DNA of 64,000 bases from Osedax fenrisi (GCA_964019155.1 OZ025243.1:30889371-30953370), one strand, 5' to 3'. Shown: positions 23,198 to 43,205, counted from the stretch's first letter. Program-made: numbers and translations. Notes: generated by a model not told the origin, from the sequence alone.

Positions 23198-25747
23198 ATG
23201 CACGATACGACGACCGAGATCGATTACAAGTACGTGAAACAATGCTGCGGGATGTACACCGAATACCGACATAGTGGCGAAGACATGCCGATACCGAGCT
23301 ACGAGGCGGAACCTGCGTACGCGGAGAACGCGGTGACCTACATAGCTGCGAGTCGTCGTCACTCGAACACCGATGCTAGAGATACCGGTAACACTACGAC
23401 GGCGGTGGAAACATCGAATCAGAGGAAACGTGTATTCAAATTGACAACGCGCGTCGATAGTTTTAACGATAAAACTCGGGCGAATATAAACGGCACTATA
23501 CAGAAAGAGAACCGAAATAAGGTAACTAGGCGAACGAGTGTCGTTCAAGTTAATAACAACAATACATCTCTACACGGTAGGCAATATAATAATTCAACGT
23601 TGCTCAACAATATTAACGATAAAAGTACTACGAATCGTAGAAATAGGCGACCAAATGTTGTGAAAGATAAAACCCGAGAAGTATTTAGTAGAAAAGATAT
23701 ACCGCCACATGAAACCAATTCCGTTAAACAGACGGAGAAAGTCTCTCCCCATTACGAATCTAATACCGGTTTATTCTACAAAACGAAACGGAATTTCAAC
23801 AACATCCCGACTTGCACCAAATGGAAACAGATATCCCTATCGAATCGAATAACCACGGACACTTGCGATGAAACAAACTTTCCGAATGGACGTTGCGTTC
23901 CGGTAACACAGCACGGCAAATGCGGAGAACAATTAATCGGTTACAGACCTCTCGATTATCCTAATACTTGCAGGAAAGAATTAATTCGCAAAAGAAGCTG
24001 TTCGGCCAGAGAGAGAAGACAATCCCAATGTAGGAGAGAGATTAACATACTTAAAGCTGAACGAAATGGTTATGGCTCTAATAAAAATAAATGTGTAATA
24101 AATAATACAGAATATAAAAATGCAAATAAAAATGAATGTGATAAAATACGAAATATTAACAAAAAGATCTACCTTAAAAAGAAAAACGATGATAAATATA
24201 CTTATGTGATAACAAAATATAAAACTAATACAAAACGTAGATCTCGTAGAAATAAAAGCTATGATACCACTTCGAGTGAAAGTACAAGTTCAAGTTCAGA
24301 TTCAAATACAATATATGTATCAAAAAAGAATAGGAAATCCATACGATCTAAGGATAATAGACACTATAGATCAAGAAAAACATCGAGATCATATCCAAGT
24401 AAAAAAAGAAATTATCACAAGAAAGATAAATCAAGATCATATACGAATAGAAAAAAGTACTCACAATCTAAATCTTATATTAAAAGGAATTCGAGATCAT
24501 ATATTAATAGAAAAAATCGCTCAAAATCTATATCTACTATTAAAATAAATTCTATACCATGTAATAAAAAAATTACAAGACCATATTCAAATAAAAAATC
24601 AAGATCAAATTCATGTAAATCATTTTCTAATAAAATTGACTCCCAAAAAAATAAATCAAAGTCACAGAAAAAGAAAAAAAAATGTATAGTTAATATTTTT
24701 AATCAAACTGAAGAAGACGTTTCTTATTTGAATAAAAACTCACCAAAAAAAGTAATTTGCCTCGATTGTAAGAACAAAGGAAACGAGAATAAATTTATAA
24801 AAAATGTAGAGAAAAATGATAATAAAAAAACCCGATCGATAAAGAAAATTAAATCGCCTTCAAAAAAGCATAAGTCAAATAATACACAAAATAATAGTGG
24901 GTATGTGACTCATAACGCCGGTACTGTATACAACCCAAATGAACCGAAATATACAACTGTTACATATAATAATGACCCCACCACGAGACAAACTAGATAT
25001 CCCCTATACAGCGAATCTTCAAGACACCCCAGGCTTTCGATAAATACGAATAATGACGAATACGCGACATTCGTAAGCCCGGCCGAAGAAGATCCATACG
25101 TCGCCGATGAAAGTCGGTGTTTGGAAGAGATCGTCACGAAGTACAAGAGCTACAGATGGAGAAGTCCTCGCGAACGATACCTAGCGGCAGAAAGATGTTT
25201 TAATAACACGTCGAATAGCTATCGAGCGCCCGTTAATCGAGGCCCAGCGGAAGGGGCGACTTATCCTCTATCCGATGCAGCGCGAAAGCTGGCGCTACGA
25301 TACGTATCCATGACAACGGCACCGCCAGCGGCGTTAATCGAACGAGCACGTCGGGCTAACTTTATGAATAGCGTTATGTCGATTATCAATACGAATAATA
25401 ATTCTAACGCGTGTTCCCGTCGTACAGGTGTCGCTACTAGTAGTGACGATATCGCTTCGTCGTGCGTGCAAACTGGCGGGAACGAATCGAATACGAATAA
25501 CAACAACTACGAACACGACGAGAAGCTAACGCAATACGAGATCATGTACATATGCGATCCTTATAATCCGCGAAACATCAAAACTCTAGTAATCCTGCCG
25601 ACCGCCGAACCTCAATTGAATTTAAACAGAATCGTTTGTTATTATATAGTAGAAAATATATATTTAATTTTACACTTTAATCCTGTAGTTTAGTTATAAT
25701 TTCCCATATATGATATAGGTACAATACTATATATATATATATTATAT

Positions 25748-25834
<87 letters not shown>

Positions 25835-26061
25835 TATACACCTACATTATTTAATTTTTAAATGATAATTAATTCACGAATAAACGTTTACTATAGGATG
25901 ATGGTGTAATGAAATCACTGAGCCTTTCGGATGTCATTAAATCTAATAACTACGACGATGTCGCAATTAAAGCGATAGAAGCTTCTGATAATAATAAATT
26001 TGAAAATGTTGTTGGAGGTTATCCATTCTATACACCCACAAATAAATATACAATTCTTTGA
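23198..26061 (+). CDS. Unknown low-complexity protein, type A paralogue 2 (A2), two exons
   Basis: Exon 1 runs from ATG 23198 to about 25633. The open frame continues to a stop at 25693, but its last 20 codons look intronic. Phase-0 donors exist at 25589, 25634 and 25649, and I prefer 25634 (GTTTGT). A clear terminal exon follows an acceptor (gtttactatag) at 25897-26061, encoding DDGVMKSLSLSDVIKSNN and ending GGYPFYTPTNKYTIL. The protein is about 866 residues. It has a CpG-codon N-terminus (YKYVKQCCGMYTEYRHSGED), a cysteine-bearing segment (GRCVPVTQHGKCGEQ), a Lys/Arg/Ser/Tyr-rich stretch (residues 345-490), and the motif CIVNIFNQT followed by CLDC as in A1. A conserved-looking region follows (DPYVADESRCLEEIV). 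Family unknown. No signal peptide or membrane segment. Confidence 0.75.
25721..25832. repeat. TA microsatellite in the A2 intron
   Basis: About 110 bases of almost pure TA between the two A2 exons. Confidence 0.9.
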
Positions 26062-26185
26062 ATATATAAATTAGAATATATCTAGGAGATACGTATGTGT
26101 TTATTATGTAATCGGTCATTACTGATTACATAATAGCAGATAATAACTAAATATAATGATTATTTTAAAGGAATTGAATCTCTAT

Positions 26186-26860
26186 AGGGGAAAGTAACCT
26201 AATACGGACACTTTAACAATAAATGGTCTTAAAATTGTATGACTCATTATTTGTATTCAAAAATTACAATATATTATAATATGGAATTTTATTTAATCTT
26301 TAAATTCCATAGATAACGGGGGTGTCCGTATTCGGTACCCGTGTCCGAATACGGACACCCCATGTTATAATACGGGTACCCTAAATACCAATAGATAAAC
26401 CATATATTATTGATGAATCAATCAGACAAATTACAATTACATTATTTATAATTAATGTTATGGATAATTTATTATAATTTAATTAGTTAATAATTTATAT
26501 ATTTTTATTATTTTTTTAATTAATAATACAATTTAAGTATCTAAATAATAATATTTTTAGATTTAGCTTTATTTGTGATATTAATATTATAACGCACGTG
26601 ATTTTATGAAAATCAGAATAGTTCATACGCTGCGCGTTGATTGGTTATATGGTGTCCGTATTAATACATCTAGAGTGTCCGTATTAGGGACTTATATGAC
26701 CTCTAGATATATGCTTATAACTTAATGAATATTTGTTAACAAATATTGAAATTATATATATATAATTTTTAAATGCTTTAGTTTTTAATAATATATTGTT
26801 ATATTTTATATCGATACATTTGTATGTTCTTGAGAAGGTTTTAAGCTGATATTTTTTTGG
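26186..26860. mobile_element. TIR element, TACGGACAC family, copy 2 (inverted, truncated)
   Basis: Starts AGGGGAAAGTAACCTAATAC and matches the reverse complement of the element at 7701-8637 through to ttttatatcgatacatttgt. The second terminal repeat is lost. Six or more copies of the GTCCGTATTAG motif are present, including the near-palindrome tccgtattcggtacc. Confidence 0.8.
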
Positions 26861-27018
26861 ACACTGACCGTCGGACAGTAAGGGAGGTTATTCAAGGGTG
26901 CTTTTCATCAGATTACCATAACTCACTGAATATGTATCAAATATATATGAATAAACACTCTTACAAAATGTCAACACTTTTAATCAAAACAAATTTCCGA
27001 TATGTCATCAAAGTGTTG

Positions 27019-27078
<60 letters not shown>

Positions 27079-27173
27079 ATTAACTTCTATAGAATAGGCT
27101 CACATTAAATAAACAAAAAACAGTATTTTCAACAGTATACTCGTGATTTTTTTCATAATGAAAATTCACCAAT

Positions 27174-27204
<31 letters not shown>

Positions 27205-28377
27205 GCATATATATTGAGTGAGGACCTCACTCTAATGTCTATGATATTATGGTATTTAAACACAAAATATTAACAAATTATTTAAAAAAAATGAATTCTA
27301 AAAATGTCATGGAATTTAATTAAAATTCCTAGAAATTAAGTAAAATAGCCTTTATTGCAATATAAATTACTAAAACTCCTACCCCGATATATCAATAGTA
27401 TTATACTTATTATATGATCATTATAAAACATATAAATGCAAAAAAACAAAATTTAATTTTTTTTATAACCATTGTAAAGATTTGTTTGACTTTTTTACTA
27501 CTTATTTTCAGTGGTGATTTATCGTAAAATTTTTAATAAAATTATTTTTTTTGATTCATTCTATTGATACATATTAGACGAGAATATGTTCCACCAGAGA
27601 ATGAAAAATAATCGCAATTATAATTTTAGAGGTTTTCAGTAATTTTTGTATTTGACATCATTTTAATCATGACAACATTTTTAAAAAATTTGAAATTTTT
27701 TTCAATATATTACAATAAATAACGCTCTGAGCAAAGTTGATACAAATGGCATGAAAGCTTCATGGGTAAAAGTGGAAATATTATTTTTTAGATGCAATTT
27801 TTTCTAATTATTTTACGAAACTTTGACAGTCTATCAATGGCTGGATATTAGATTTAAACTATAATGTTTACATATTTATTACTTAATATTTAATATCTTT
27901 CGAAACATCACTTAGTTAGTAGAATTACTTTTACGCGACTACCCTTAACGGGCAGTCGTCTTTTATCTCTTGTGTCGAACTTCTAAATTAATTATTACTT
28001 ATAACGGAGTGATGCATTTAGGAATGGGTAATAGGAATGGGTGGTCTCACATATTAGATGGTCAACTATGGTCATATTCACATAGTAGATAATTAATTAT
28101 CACACATTAGATAATTAAAATATTTATAAATAATATTCACAGTAGAGAATAGATATATTTTAGAGATATACACATAATCTTATATAAATTATATAATATA
28201 ATACATGTATGATATATGGTGATCGGAAAAAAAATAAAGGAAAAAAATTAACAGTAAACATAAATAATGCAATTCAATAAATAATACAAAGTATTAGATT
28301 TTCTGAATATTTTTGCACATTTTGTATATAAATGTTGAAAATATATAATACAAATTTCTGAAATATATAATGTTCTT
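26861..28377. other. Non-coding AT-rich stretch
   Basis: TA tracts at 27022-27076 and 27175-27202. The segment 27270-28010 has slightly less skewed composition and may be an old transposon, but no frame or terminal repeat supports that. Confidence 0.4.
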
Positions 28378-28515
28378 ATATATGTATAATTACGGATTGA
28401 TATTTTGGGTTTGTTTAATCGGTTTGGTTATTTGCTACTTGGTTTTTTTTACCTGCATTACATTCCTAAATGAGCCTTTAAAAGAGTGTACTCATCATAA
28501 TGTATAATAAAGACA
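28378..28515. repeat. Unclassified dispersed repeat, copy 1
   Basis: Matches 55605-55720, for example cattacattcctaaatgagc versus cactacatccctacgtgagc, and both continue cctttaaaag, then actcatcataatgta or actaatcataatgta. Class unknown. Confidence 0.6.
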
Positions 28516-28654
28516 TAATATATTGTATACAAATTATAATAATATCCATGGATAAATATAAGGGTACAACAAAATAAATGCTTTAAAATTAATCAAATAT
28601 ATACAAATATTTTTTTCCTAGATTTATTATATATATATATTTAAAATTGTTTAT

Positions 28655-28877
28655 TTATTATGAAGTTCTTTCATCCTATTCAGATTACAATTATAACTAA
28701 ATAGCTATCCATGCTAAGGCATCTATAGTTTTAATGAGAGCAAATACTTGTTTATACACAATTATATAATATCACTTCTAAATACTATTTGTGAGACCTA
28801 TTTTAATGGTCCGGATTGGGATTGAATCAGGTCCGAATATAACGTATTAGCCAACTGAGTTAGTCTGGCAGTTAAAG
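28655..28877 (-). mobile_element. tRNA-derived SINE copy
   Basis: The reverse strand has the head ctgccagactaactcagttg and gattcaatccc (tRNA A/B-box-like), then ggaccattaaaataggtct, tatttagaagtgat, and the ggatgaaagaact end. Confidence 0.8.
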
Positions 28878-28879
28878 TA

Positions 28880-31800
28880 TTTATTTGGATACATACTCAT
28901 ATAATTAAAAATATTTGAAATTATTATATATATTTCACCATACTATTTTATATATAATATTATTTACAATCTATTATATTTTCATCTATTAAATATATGT
29001 ATATACAATTTTTATAATAGGAATATTACAGAAAGTAAACGATCAAACTTTACGGGCAGAGACAACAACTACTGTTAATATACAAAATAATGTATATATA
29101 TATATAATATAATATCTACATAGAAATATCTGGTTTCGCCTTTCCCCAAAATTCTCGGTCCATATTTTATCACTTACGATTCCCTATATTAATACACGTT
29201 ATCAGCAAACCTGCACCTTTCAGACTAAGCTACTATCACTTACTTATATTATACATCTTATTTACTCTGGTGTAACTAAATTAGATATGAAATAGTGATT
29301 TGTAAGCTATCAATATTGGAAATAGGATATGAGGTATATATACATATATATTATGTTATTACGGTACAATTTATACATGTTTTTAAATAATATAGGCATT
29401 AATTATTATCCAATGGTGACTATTTACATAATGATAATCAATACTATTATACATATGTGTTATCTCTTTACGATATTAGTTTTAATATTAGTAATACATA
29501 TACTATATATATATATATTATAAATTATAATTATTATTATTATCAGATTTAGTTTTACACCAGGGTTTTTGTAGAAGCTAAAGCTTATCGAGACAATTAC
29601 CCTTAATTTTAAAGCAAGTCCATTATATATTATATATAACATTTTATAATTAACTAATTAGTTATACTTACTAGTTACGTTACTACCTAATATTATTTCG
29701 ATCCTATTTAGGATATTAGTAACTTTTTAATTTAATTTTATTATATATTTTTATATTTTTATTTATAAACGTAATATTCTCCAAGTGACGTATATATTCA
29801 CATAACACGGGAGATCGTTAAGAAATAAGCTAACGAGTTGATGATTCCATATTAATGAGTGGTGGGATAGTTGACTAGATTTGTTTGGTATTAATTAGTG
29901 GGTGTAGAATGTAGGGGGTAGGAGGGATAATTCTTTTTAAAGCATAGATTAAATATATCGTAAACAATTTGTATAATTTTAAATAGATGAAATTATTTTT
30001 TTTAATATATTATTTTATTAGATTATATTTATATTTAGATTGTATTTTAACGGCAATATTGGTGATATATCGTCAATATCAGTATATATTTAATGGGTGT
30101 AAGAGGAGTTAGTCATAAATATCGATACTGTCAATAATATTGCCGCAATACTAAGAAATTGTTATCCAATGAATCCTTTGTTGTTTTTATGTATTTGAAT
30201 TATGTAAAGTTTATGAAAGGTTGGGTGAGTTATTCTCGTATTGAAGAGATATAGATTTCGTATGGTGATTTAAGAAAGTAGTATGTAGAAAAATCATAAG
30301 GGGGAATATATCGTAAATTCGATTTCAAAGTTATATGTAATTGGATTAAATTTTGGTTTAGAAATAGGGAGTAGGTTTGTTTATATACGTATGTTAAATG
30401 ATTTTACCTTAAGATCCTAGTATAGTATGGAACATTTAACCAATAAATAACCTATAGAAATTTGATTAAATTTGTATTGCAAATAGAAATTATTGTAAAA
30501 CACATTGTGATTTATTAGATTTGTATAATCTCAGTTTTTTTCTAAAAATAACCTTTATAATATTATTATAGTGGATACTAGTGATTATTAGAATAGAGGA
30601 GGTAAACTTAATATTAAGTTCAGTGGGAGATAAGTGAGAAACTATGAGTGAATGTGTACTGGGGATGTTTTGCAAATGAGAGCAAAAGTAATAATTTTGT
30701 CTAATGAATGGAGATCATTAAGACATATGGGCATGTAAATAAACTATAGTATAGCGCTAGTGGTAGCTTATTTAGATGCATATACGCTATAAACGTAATA
30801 GAATCAGATATAAATTATATTTATTTTAATTTAATTTGTAGTGATAGCAGGCAATACATTATTGACGTGTAATGTGTGTGTATTATTGGAAGTGGGTTAC
30901 AATGGCCACGGGGAATGAATACCGATCGGAATGTACGATAATAAAACAGCATATAGTCGATTTTATAAACAGCTTGTGGTGAATTCTCTCCTTGTTCAAT
31001 TTAGGGTAGACCCTGCCCGGTTGTGACAAGTGAGTGTAGTCCTGATAGCAGAGCAACACTTCGTGATCACCGCTTTACTAAATGGGCCATCGGAAAAGCA
31101 TTAATCAATCGTAGGCTATAATTAGTAGCTAATCATATATTAAAGGTAGATAGATAATACTACCTAATGTGCTGCGTATAGAGGAGATCATTATGAAGAT
31201 GATACATTATATAATATATTTTAATATATTATTAAGAATATATACATAAATATAATTCTAAATTATAAATATATATAAAACATATGTTATATCAATTATA
31301 TCCTATACATAATTATATCATAAATATATCATATAAATATAAACTTAGATATATTACCTACCGACGGACATATATACATTATTATTCATACATATATATA
31401 TATATACATTTAAGTATATATATAATAAATGTATATATAAATATATACTCATATTAACTACATATAGATATGTATTTATTAATTTAGTTTTGAGTTATCA
31501 TATTACTTATTATTTTTATGTCTACTTTTTATTTATTTCAATATTAATTCAATAAACTACATTTCTAGTTTTGGCATCGAGTAACCTGCCAATTTATCAT
31601 CTACCCCATGTATTATCGGTATAGCCGAATATAAAATATATAGAATAAAACGCGAAAGTATGCAAGAATAGGCCAAAATATAAAGATATTACATTAAAGC
31701 CCTATGTTCCTTGCAGTGTACACACTGATCTGAACACATTTTCCAGATGTTTTCAAAATACAATGTAAATAGATATAGGAAAATATATGTCTATTCAGAA

Positions 31801-31907
31801 TACTTGTCATGATAGACCTATTATCTGTATTGAGTCAATTTGTTATGTATAGTATACACATTATATAGTACAACAGTATTACAATAGAACATTAATAATA
31901 TATATAT

Positions 31908-31952
<45 letters not shown>

Positions 31953-32579
31953 CATATATCAAATATTATATTATTTTTTTTTAATTATTCTTTATAAATC
32001 AACTTATGAAACTATTTGAAATATTATTTTTATAATATTCTATTGTAATGATATCCATATACATATATTTTCTACAAAGAAATAAAAATTATCAACAAAT
32101 ATAAAATAGATTTTCCTGTAGAGCAACGAATGCATACACACCTAGAGTGAAAATATTGATCACTGAGTAATATGCATTTGAAATTGCATAGCATAATATT
32201 TGTAATAATTATTTCTTAACTTTTATAAACTTATTTATTATCTATTACATTACATTTATAAATGACTATAATGATGTGTATAATATATAATAGTATCTAT
32301 ATAATAATGTACTATAATAAATATTACTATATTCATATTATATAAAAATGTATATATAAATTAAAAAAATGTCTGCTTTTTAAATATAGTAGGGTCATAA
32401 AAACATGTTTTTATGTGATTTATATATCATTTTTGGATGCAAATTTGTCATAGATACTAAATTACACAATTAATGATAGTTTTATGGAATAATATTTATT
32501 TTTTATTTTTTATGATAATTAACCATTTATTTAACACTGCGACAGGGCCTTAATCAACTACGGCAGTAATTTCGATACG

Positions 32580-32611
<32 letters not shown>

Positions 32612-32695
32612 CCACCCACCTAAGCACACACTGTATACCACCTACCTACCAACCTATACACACTATGTATACAACCTACTTACTTACATATACAG
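28880..32695. other. Non-coding region upstream of the 32.7-kb exon
   Basis: AT-rich with TA tracts (for example 31910-31948 and 32579-32607). A more complex 300-base patch at 30840-31150 has short frames (MATGNEYRSECTII at 30902) without convincing splice support. Upstream exons of the following gene may be hidden here. Confidence 0.4.
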
Positions 32696-38343
<5,648 letters not shown>

Positions 38344-38372
38344 CGTTAGACATGTTTATTTGAATTCATTTT

Positions 38373-38394
38373 AATAAAATTGCTTTCAAATAAA
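38373..38394 (+). terminator. Poly(A) signals of the 32.7-38.3 kb gene
   Basis: AATAAA occurs at 38373 and again at 38389, 30-46 bases after the stop codon. Confidence 0.6.
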
Positions 38395-38399
38395 GATAT

Positions 38400-38430
38400 T
38401 TATTACTTAATATATAATATATATATATAA

Positions 38431-38487
<57 letters not shown>

Positions 38488-39654
38488 TATAATATATAGT
38501 GTATATATATATATATGGCTGTACATGAATAAATTAACAAATGTTTAACTATATGTTTTAGAAGATTTGGCTTTTATAAGTACTCAATTTATAATTTTAA
38601 TTCAAATTGTGAATTCATAAAATATCATAATTTGTGTACATATTACATTGTATCTAACGTTTAAATATATTATAAATATTATTTAAAAATAAATAATGAT
38701 AAAATACATTGATAATATATATGTATACATACAAATTGTAAGCTTAAAGTATAATAAATAATAATCAAGTTCCTTCATAACGATTATAAATGTCTAACTA
38801 AAATAATAAATAATTTATATTAATAAGTTTAATTTAAATAAATTTAGATATTTTAGTGTAATAAAGTTTAGATCTAGGGTATGTCATCTATATACTTTTC
38901 AATATACTTTTATGAATATTTTTCATGCAATATTTATATTAATTATTATTTAATTTACTATAGTAAATTCTGACTATTTTGAAAATATATCAAATTATCA
39001 TTCTATTATTAAAATAGCTTACATAATTTTATAAAATAGATATCTTATACATGCCTAAGCAAACAATATATTTTAGTACCATCAGAAAATAAATCAAGAC
39101 AACTGTGTGTCGAGAATGTACTTTAAATCATCGTTATATTAGCTTGGCAACAACAATAGAAAATATTAAAATTCTATTTATAAGAGTTAAAAATTGAATA
39201 TTTTATATAAATTCGTTTTATTATAGACAGAAATTATCTAATAAATGATTATTATTTATATTGTTATATACAAAAATACAAGTGGACATAAAAGCAATAG
39301 TTTTGAACTCCAGATTTTACAATAGGTCTAACCACTTTACTAGTCATTTAATCGTCGTTAACACACGTAGATGGGCAGTGGTCACTCAGGGCATTCTTTA
39401 GGAGGTCTCCGTCGAGGTCACTGTCTATTTAATGCTATCGATCACTATCCTTGTAGGGGTCAATGTTTAATAAGAAATCTTTACTCCTGTCACTGTCAAT
39501 GAGAGTATATAATTTAGTGGTAAATGTAGAGGTAAACTAGTGTATTATTACTAAGTTAACGATGTTTTATAGGTAGATTATTATAAGTATTATAGGTACT
39601 ACCTATAATACTTATTAGGTTTGATTTTAATTTATATGGATTATCTATAGATAT
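38400..39654. other. Intergenic AT-rich stretch
   Basis: TA-rich tract at 38410-38516. A small hairpin lies at 39574-39620 (ataagtattatagg with its complement). A possible decayed chemosensory-protein-like fragment on the minus strand (39330-39460) is discussed under findings. Confidence 0.4.
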
Positions 39655-39950
39655 ACTTACCTTACCTTACCAGATCGAGCTTGCTCGGCAATCCATAACA
39701 CGTAATTTCCATTCATTTCTATCATTCATTGCAGTCGGTAGTTCTTCTATATTAAGCATTGCGTCTTCTTTTAGCTGATCTATATATGATTTCCTGGGCC
39801 TGCACGTGATGTTTTGGGTTCCATAGTAGTAGATCACTAGCCGGTTCATCATTACTCCTCCAACAATGTCCTACGAAATGCAGTTGTTGTTTTCTTATAG
39901 TGTCAGATATTTTCGGAATGTTTTATATAGTTCTTTGTTAGTAGTTTATA
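39655..39950 (-). mobile_element. RTE-like LINE 3' end
   Basis: The minus strand reads NITCRPRKSYIDQLKEDAML, NIEELPTAMNDRNEWKLRVM and DCRASSIW-stop, like the end of the element at 20225-21285 (IKQLTDDTG, MKDRNIYKKIV, SIW/PIW-stop). Upstream stops show it is a relic. Confidence 0.7.
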
Positions 39951-40974
39951 GATATAATAACGTAATATTAATAAACATATCGTAAGAGAAGGCGTAGGCA
40001 AAGTAACGTATCAAGTAATAGTACTTGTGATATCGTCTATAATAACGATATAATAAGAAATGTACGTAAAGTTACTAATCGTATATTGCCATCTGTAGTT
40101 ATTTATTTGAATGCAGCTATATATATTAGGATTTTGAATGTTTAATACTTTTAAACTACGTTCGCATACAAAATATAAGGCCAAACACCAAAATCGGGCA
40201 GTTTCGGTGAGACCGGATATAGGCAGTGTTCAGGCACAAACTATAGACAGATATTATAAATTGTTGGCCATATAAAATCATATTGTTTACTTTAACTTGT
40301 GTACAATGATCATATGATCGTTGTTGTGTAAGTAGATATAATTAGATGTTATATGTATATAATATTTTTAAATTCTATACAATTCTATTATTTATATATT
40401 AACTAGAGTATTTTTATCATTATAAGGAACATCTTGCCTAAATAAAAGATACATAATATATTTACAAATTTAATAAGATAGACGTAGTAGCAGTGTGTTA
40501 ATAATTACATAGAGTGTATAAATTCTTATTATCAAATCTTAAATCTTTAAATTGCCAAATATATATCTAAATGTTTTAAAACGAAAAATTTGTAGCAGCT
40601 GATATCGGGCTGTATTGTATTGGTGTGAATACAGGTTATCACATTAATTAACATAATTGTATTAGTCGATAAAATACATTTGTATTTCCTAATAGGGTTG
40701 TTTTACTATTATTTATAGTCAATTTCTATTAAATTTTTATATAATACGTCTAAGTCAATAATTATCATTAGTATTATATATTCTCATATCAATGATGATA
40801 ATTAAATAAGTTTAATCAAACAGATTCAATATTTTAAATAGAAACACATTTTACAATACAAATACGATCACTAAATTACTGTAATTTTTATAATTAAGCT
40901 GTAAATATCTCTGTCACTATCATGTAAGGTTAATCGGTTATTTCATAGTTACTGTTATAGAAGTTAATACCACA

Positions 40975-41350
40975 TATTTTTATTTGGAAAGATATACCAC
41001 ATACGCAAAATCATAACAACACCATCTATATATGTTGAATTTTGGGATAAATGTGTTGTATATAATGTAAATTAATATTAAACTAGACTTTTGAAATGGA
41101 AAAAAGTGTTCAATACTAATATATAACAAATCAATAGGATAGTTTGGTTTTAAGTACCATACAAATTTATGTGATTAGTAAAAACTAACTTGTATTACAT
41201 GTAATTTAATAGAACAATCACAACATTTTTGTTTGAAAATCACTTCAAACCTATATCTATTTCAGTGATTTAAATATTACTGATAGCAGTGGGATGGGTC
41301 AACATTAATTACGTTGCGAAGATAGGAAGTGTTATATTTTTGTTTCAAAA
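40975..41350 (+). repeat. Unclassified dispersed repeat R3, copy 1
   Basis: Aligns with 48430-48815: gttgtatataatgtaaatt, attaaacta, tgcatgtaatttaatagagc-like, atttcagtgatt, gcagtggg/gcagcggc, and aggaagtgttatat. About 75% identity by eye. No open frame or clear terminal repeats. Confidence 0.6.
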
Positions 41351-42180
41351 AATTGTTATCAATACTATAAAATCTGAATAAATATAATAATTTATTTGTA
41401 AAAACTGTGTGAATTCTTTATTTCATGATAAATATATATTTTATTCACATAATTTTACTATTCATTTCATCATAAAATAACTTTTAATATTTGGTTATTT
41501 ATTTTTCTATTAATTGAATTTTATGAAAACAATTTATTATCTAATAAATTATTTTATTCTATTGAAAAATCAATTATTTAGAAGTAATGAATAGAATACT
41601 ATATATTAAACTTTTGACGGTCAATATAAGTTATCTGACATAGTCTATTAGTTATTTAGGTTGATAGTGTATTAATAACTGGTTATTTAATAATATCATT
41701 GATTAATTATATGATATCAAAAAATATTAATTATAGTAATTCTAAATTTGAGTTATACTATGTATTAAATAGTATATATTAATAAATATATTTGTAAAGA
41801 TAATTTATAAAATGAAAAGAGTTTCACTGTTATCACGAGACTGAGTTGATTAGATTAATTATAATAATGGATATCATTATATTAAGTCTATTATATGTAT
41901 ATATTATAGATTTAATTAAACTATCTACGCTATAAATAGATTATTTGGATTACTCGTGCGATGCAATGGTACACACACATAATATATAGATATTATAGAG
42001 ATCTAGGTACTTGTAACTTGTGTAGTAACTAGTTACAGTATCCACTAGACATTGAAAGAGTTGTACTTTAAGGTAAACGTACAATTTGAATAAGATGTAG
42101 GCGAGCTGATATTCCGGTATGTATGTTTATGAATGAAAGACTTTTATTTACTATTCTCCTAAACAATTACTTTACATTAA
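41351..42180. other. AT-rich stretch, nothing recognised
   Basis: No coding signal or repeat family identified. Confidence 0.4.
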
Positions 42181-42506
42181 GCTGCGATTACATATAGCGA
42201 TTTTGCTGCAAATTCATTGCAAATTTGCTGCAAAATCACGCCGAACAAAATCGTCAGATGTGAACACCATGATAAAATTGATGCAAAATTATGAGCAAAA
42301 AAACATTAACGAGTAAAATCACTTCAAAATCGCACCAAAATTTAAAAGCAAAAATGTTTGCTATATGACGAGAATTCGTGCAAAATGTTGTCCAAATGTT
42401 TGCTAGGTGTGTGAACACTCCGCCTAAATCGCTGCGATTTTGCTGCAAAATATTATGCATAATTCTGTCTCGACGATTTTGCAGTTAAATCGCTAGATGT
42501 TATCGA
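42181..42506. mobile_element. Foldback/MITE rich in GCTGCAAAAT
   Basis: The left end gctgcgattacatatagcga and the right end tcgctagatgttatcgag are imperfect inverted repeats. The interior repeats attttgctgcaaa many times in both orientations. A second copy begins at 63865. Confidence 0.7.
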
Positions 42507-42621
42507 GAAATATGCTTTAGAAATATTAGCATAGAGGTATTTGTTGAATAAAGAAAAAATTGTATACATTTTAGAATTATAATCATCATAGAATAGAACT
42601 TATTATACTTGGAAATATTAC

Positions 42622-42627
<6 letters not shown>

Positions 42628-42664
<37 letters not shown>
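42628..42664. repeat. TA microsatellite
   Basis: About 37 bases of TA. Confidence 0.9.
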
Positions 42665-42667
<3 letters not shown>

Positions 42668-43044
42668 ATGATACAATTCTGAATTAAAATATATAACATA
42701 TATACTTACTATAAACTTATAGCTTTTAATTTTTGATATTTATATTCATGTTGTCGGTGCAATTTCTCGTCATTCTCATCGTTAGTACTACTCAGGAATT
42801 ATAGAAAGTAATTCTTTGTATTTTTGAGGTACCTTCCAGAATTGTTGAAACTACGGAAAGTTATTGAACTGTTATTATTGTGTAATTTTATAATATTGTA
42901 AATAAAGTGGGTCGAGTAAATTTATTAAAGTAGTTATTTTTATATTTGATATGAATAATTTAACAATAGAATATTGTTTCTAATAGATTATAAATTATAA
43001 TTTGTACAAGGAATTAATAATATATAATAATATATATAATACTA

Positions 43045-43205
43045 ATAATAATAATAATAATATTTATTAGAAGCTCTTCTAGAATTGAAATTATTTTGTG
43101 TCAGTTAATTTACAAGTATAGTTAATAACTATTAGTTATATAATATGTCCTCCTAAATGGCTTCAAAGTAATACATTATATTTATGTTGTTGTCGCCCAT
43201 ATATA
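43045..43205 (-). mobile_element. LINE 3'-end fragment with AAT tail, family T, copy 1
   Basis: (AAT)n then atttattagaag, cctcctaaatggcttcaaag and gttgttgtcgcccata. Similar sequence recurs at 59694 and 63138. Read on the minus strand it is a short 3' UTR with an ATT tail. Confidence 0.55.

Noticed and set aside
26857..27108. Open frame of 83 codons
   Set aside because: The second half is a TA microsatellite (Tyr-Ile repeats), and there is no splice or homology support.
30902..30985. Possible first exon MATGNEYRSECTIIKQHIV and following
   Set aside because: The Kozak context is fair, but available donors leave phase 2 while the exon at 32696 needs phase 0, and nearby candidate introns are under 30 bases.
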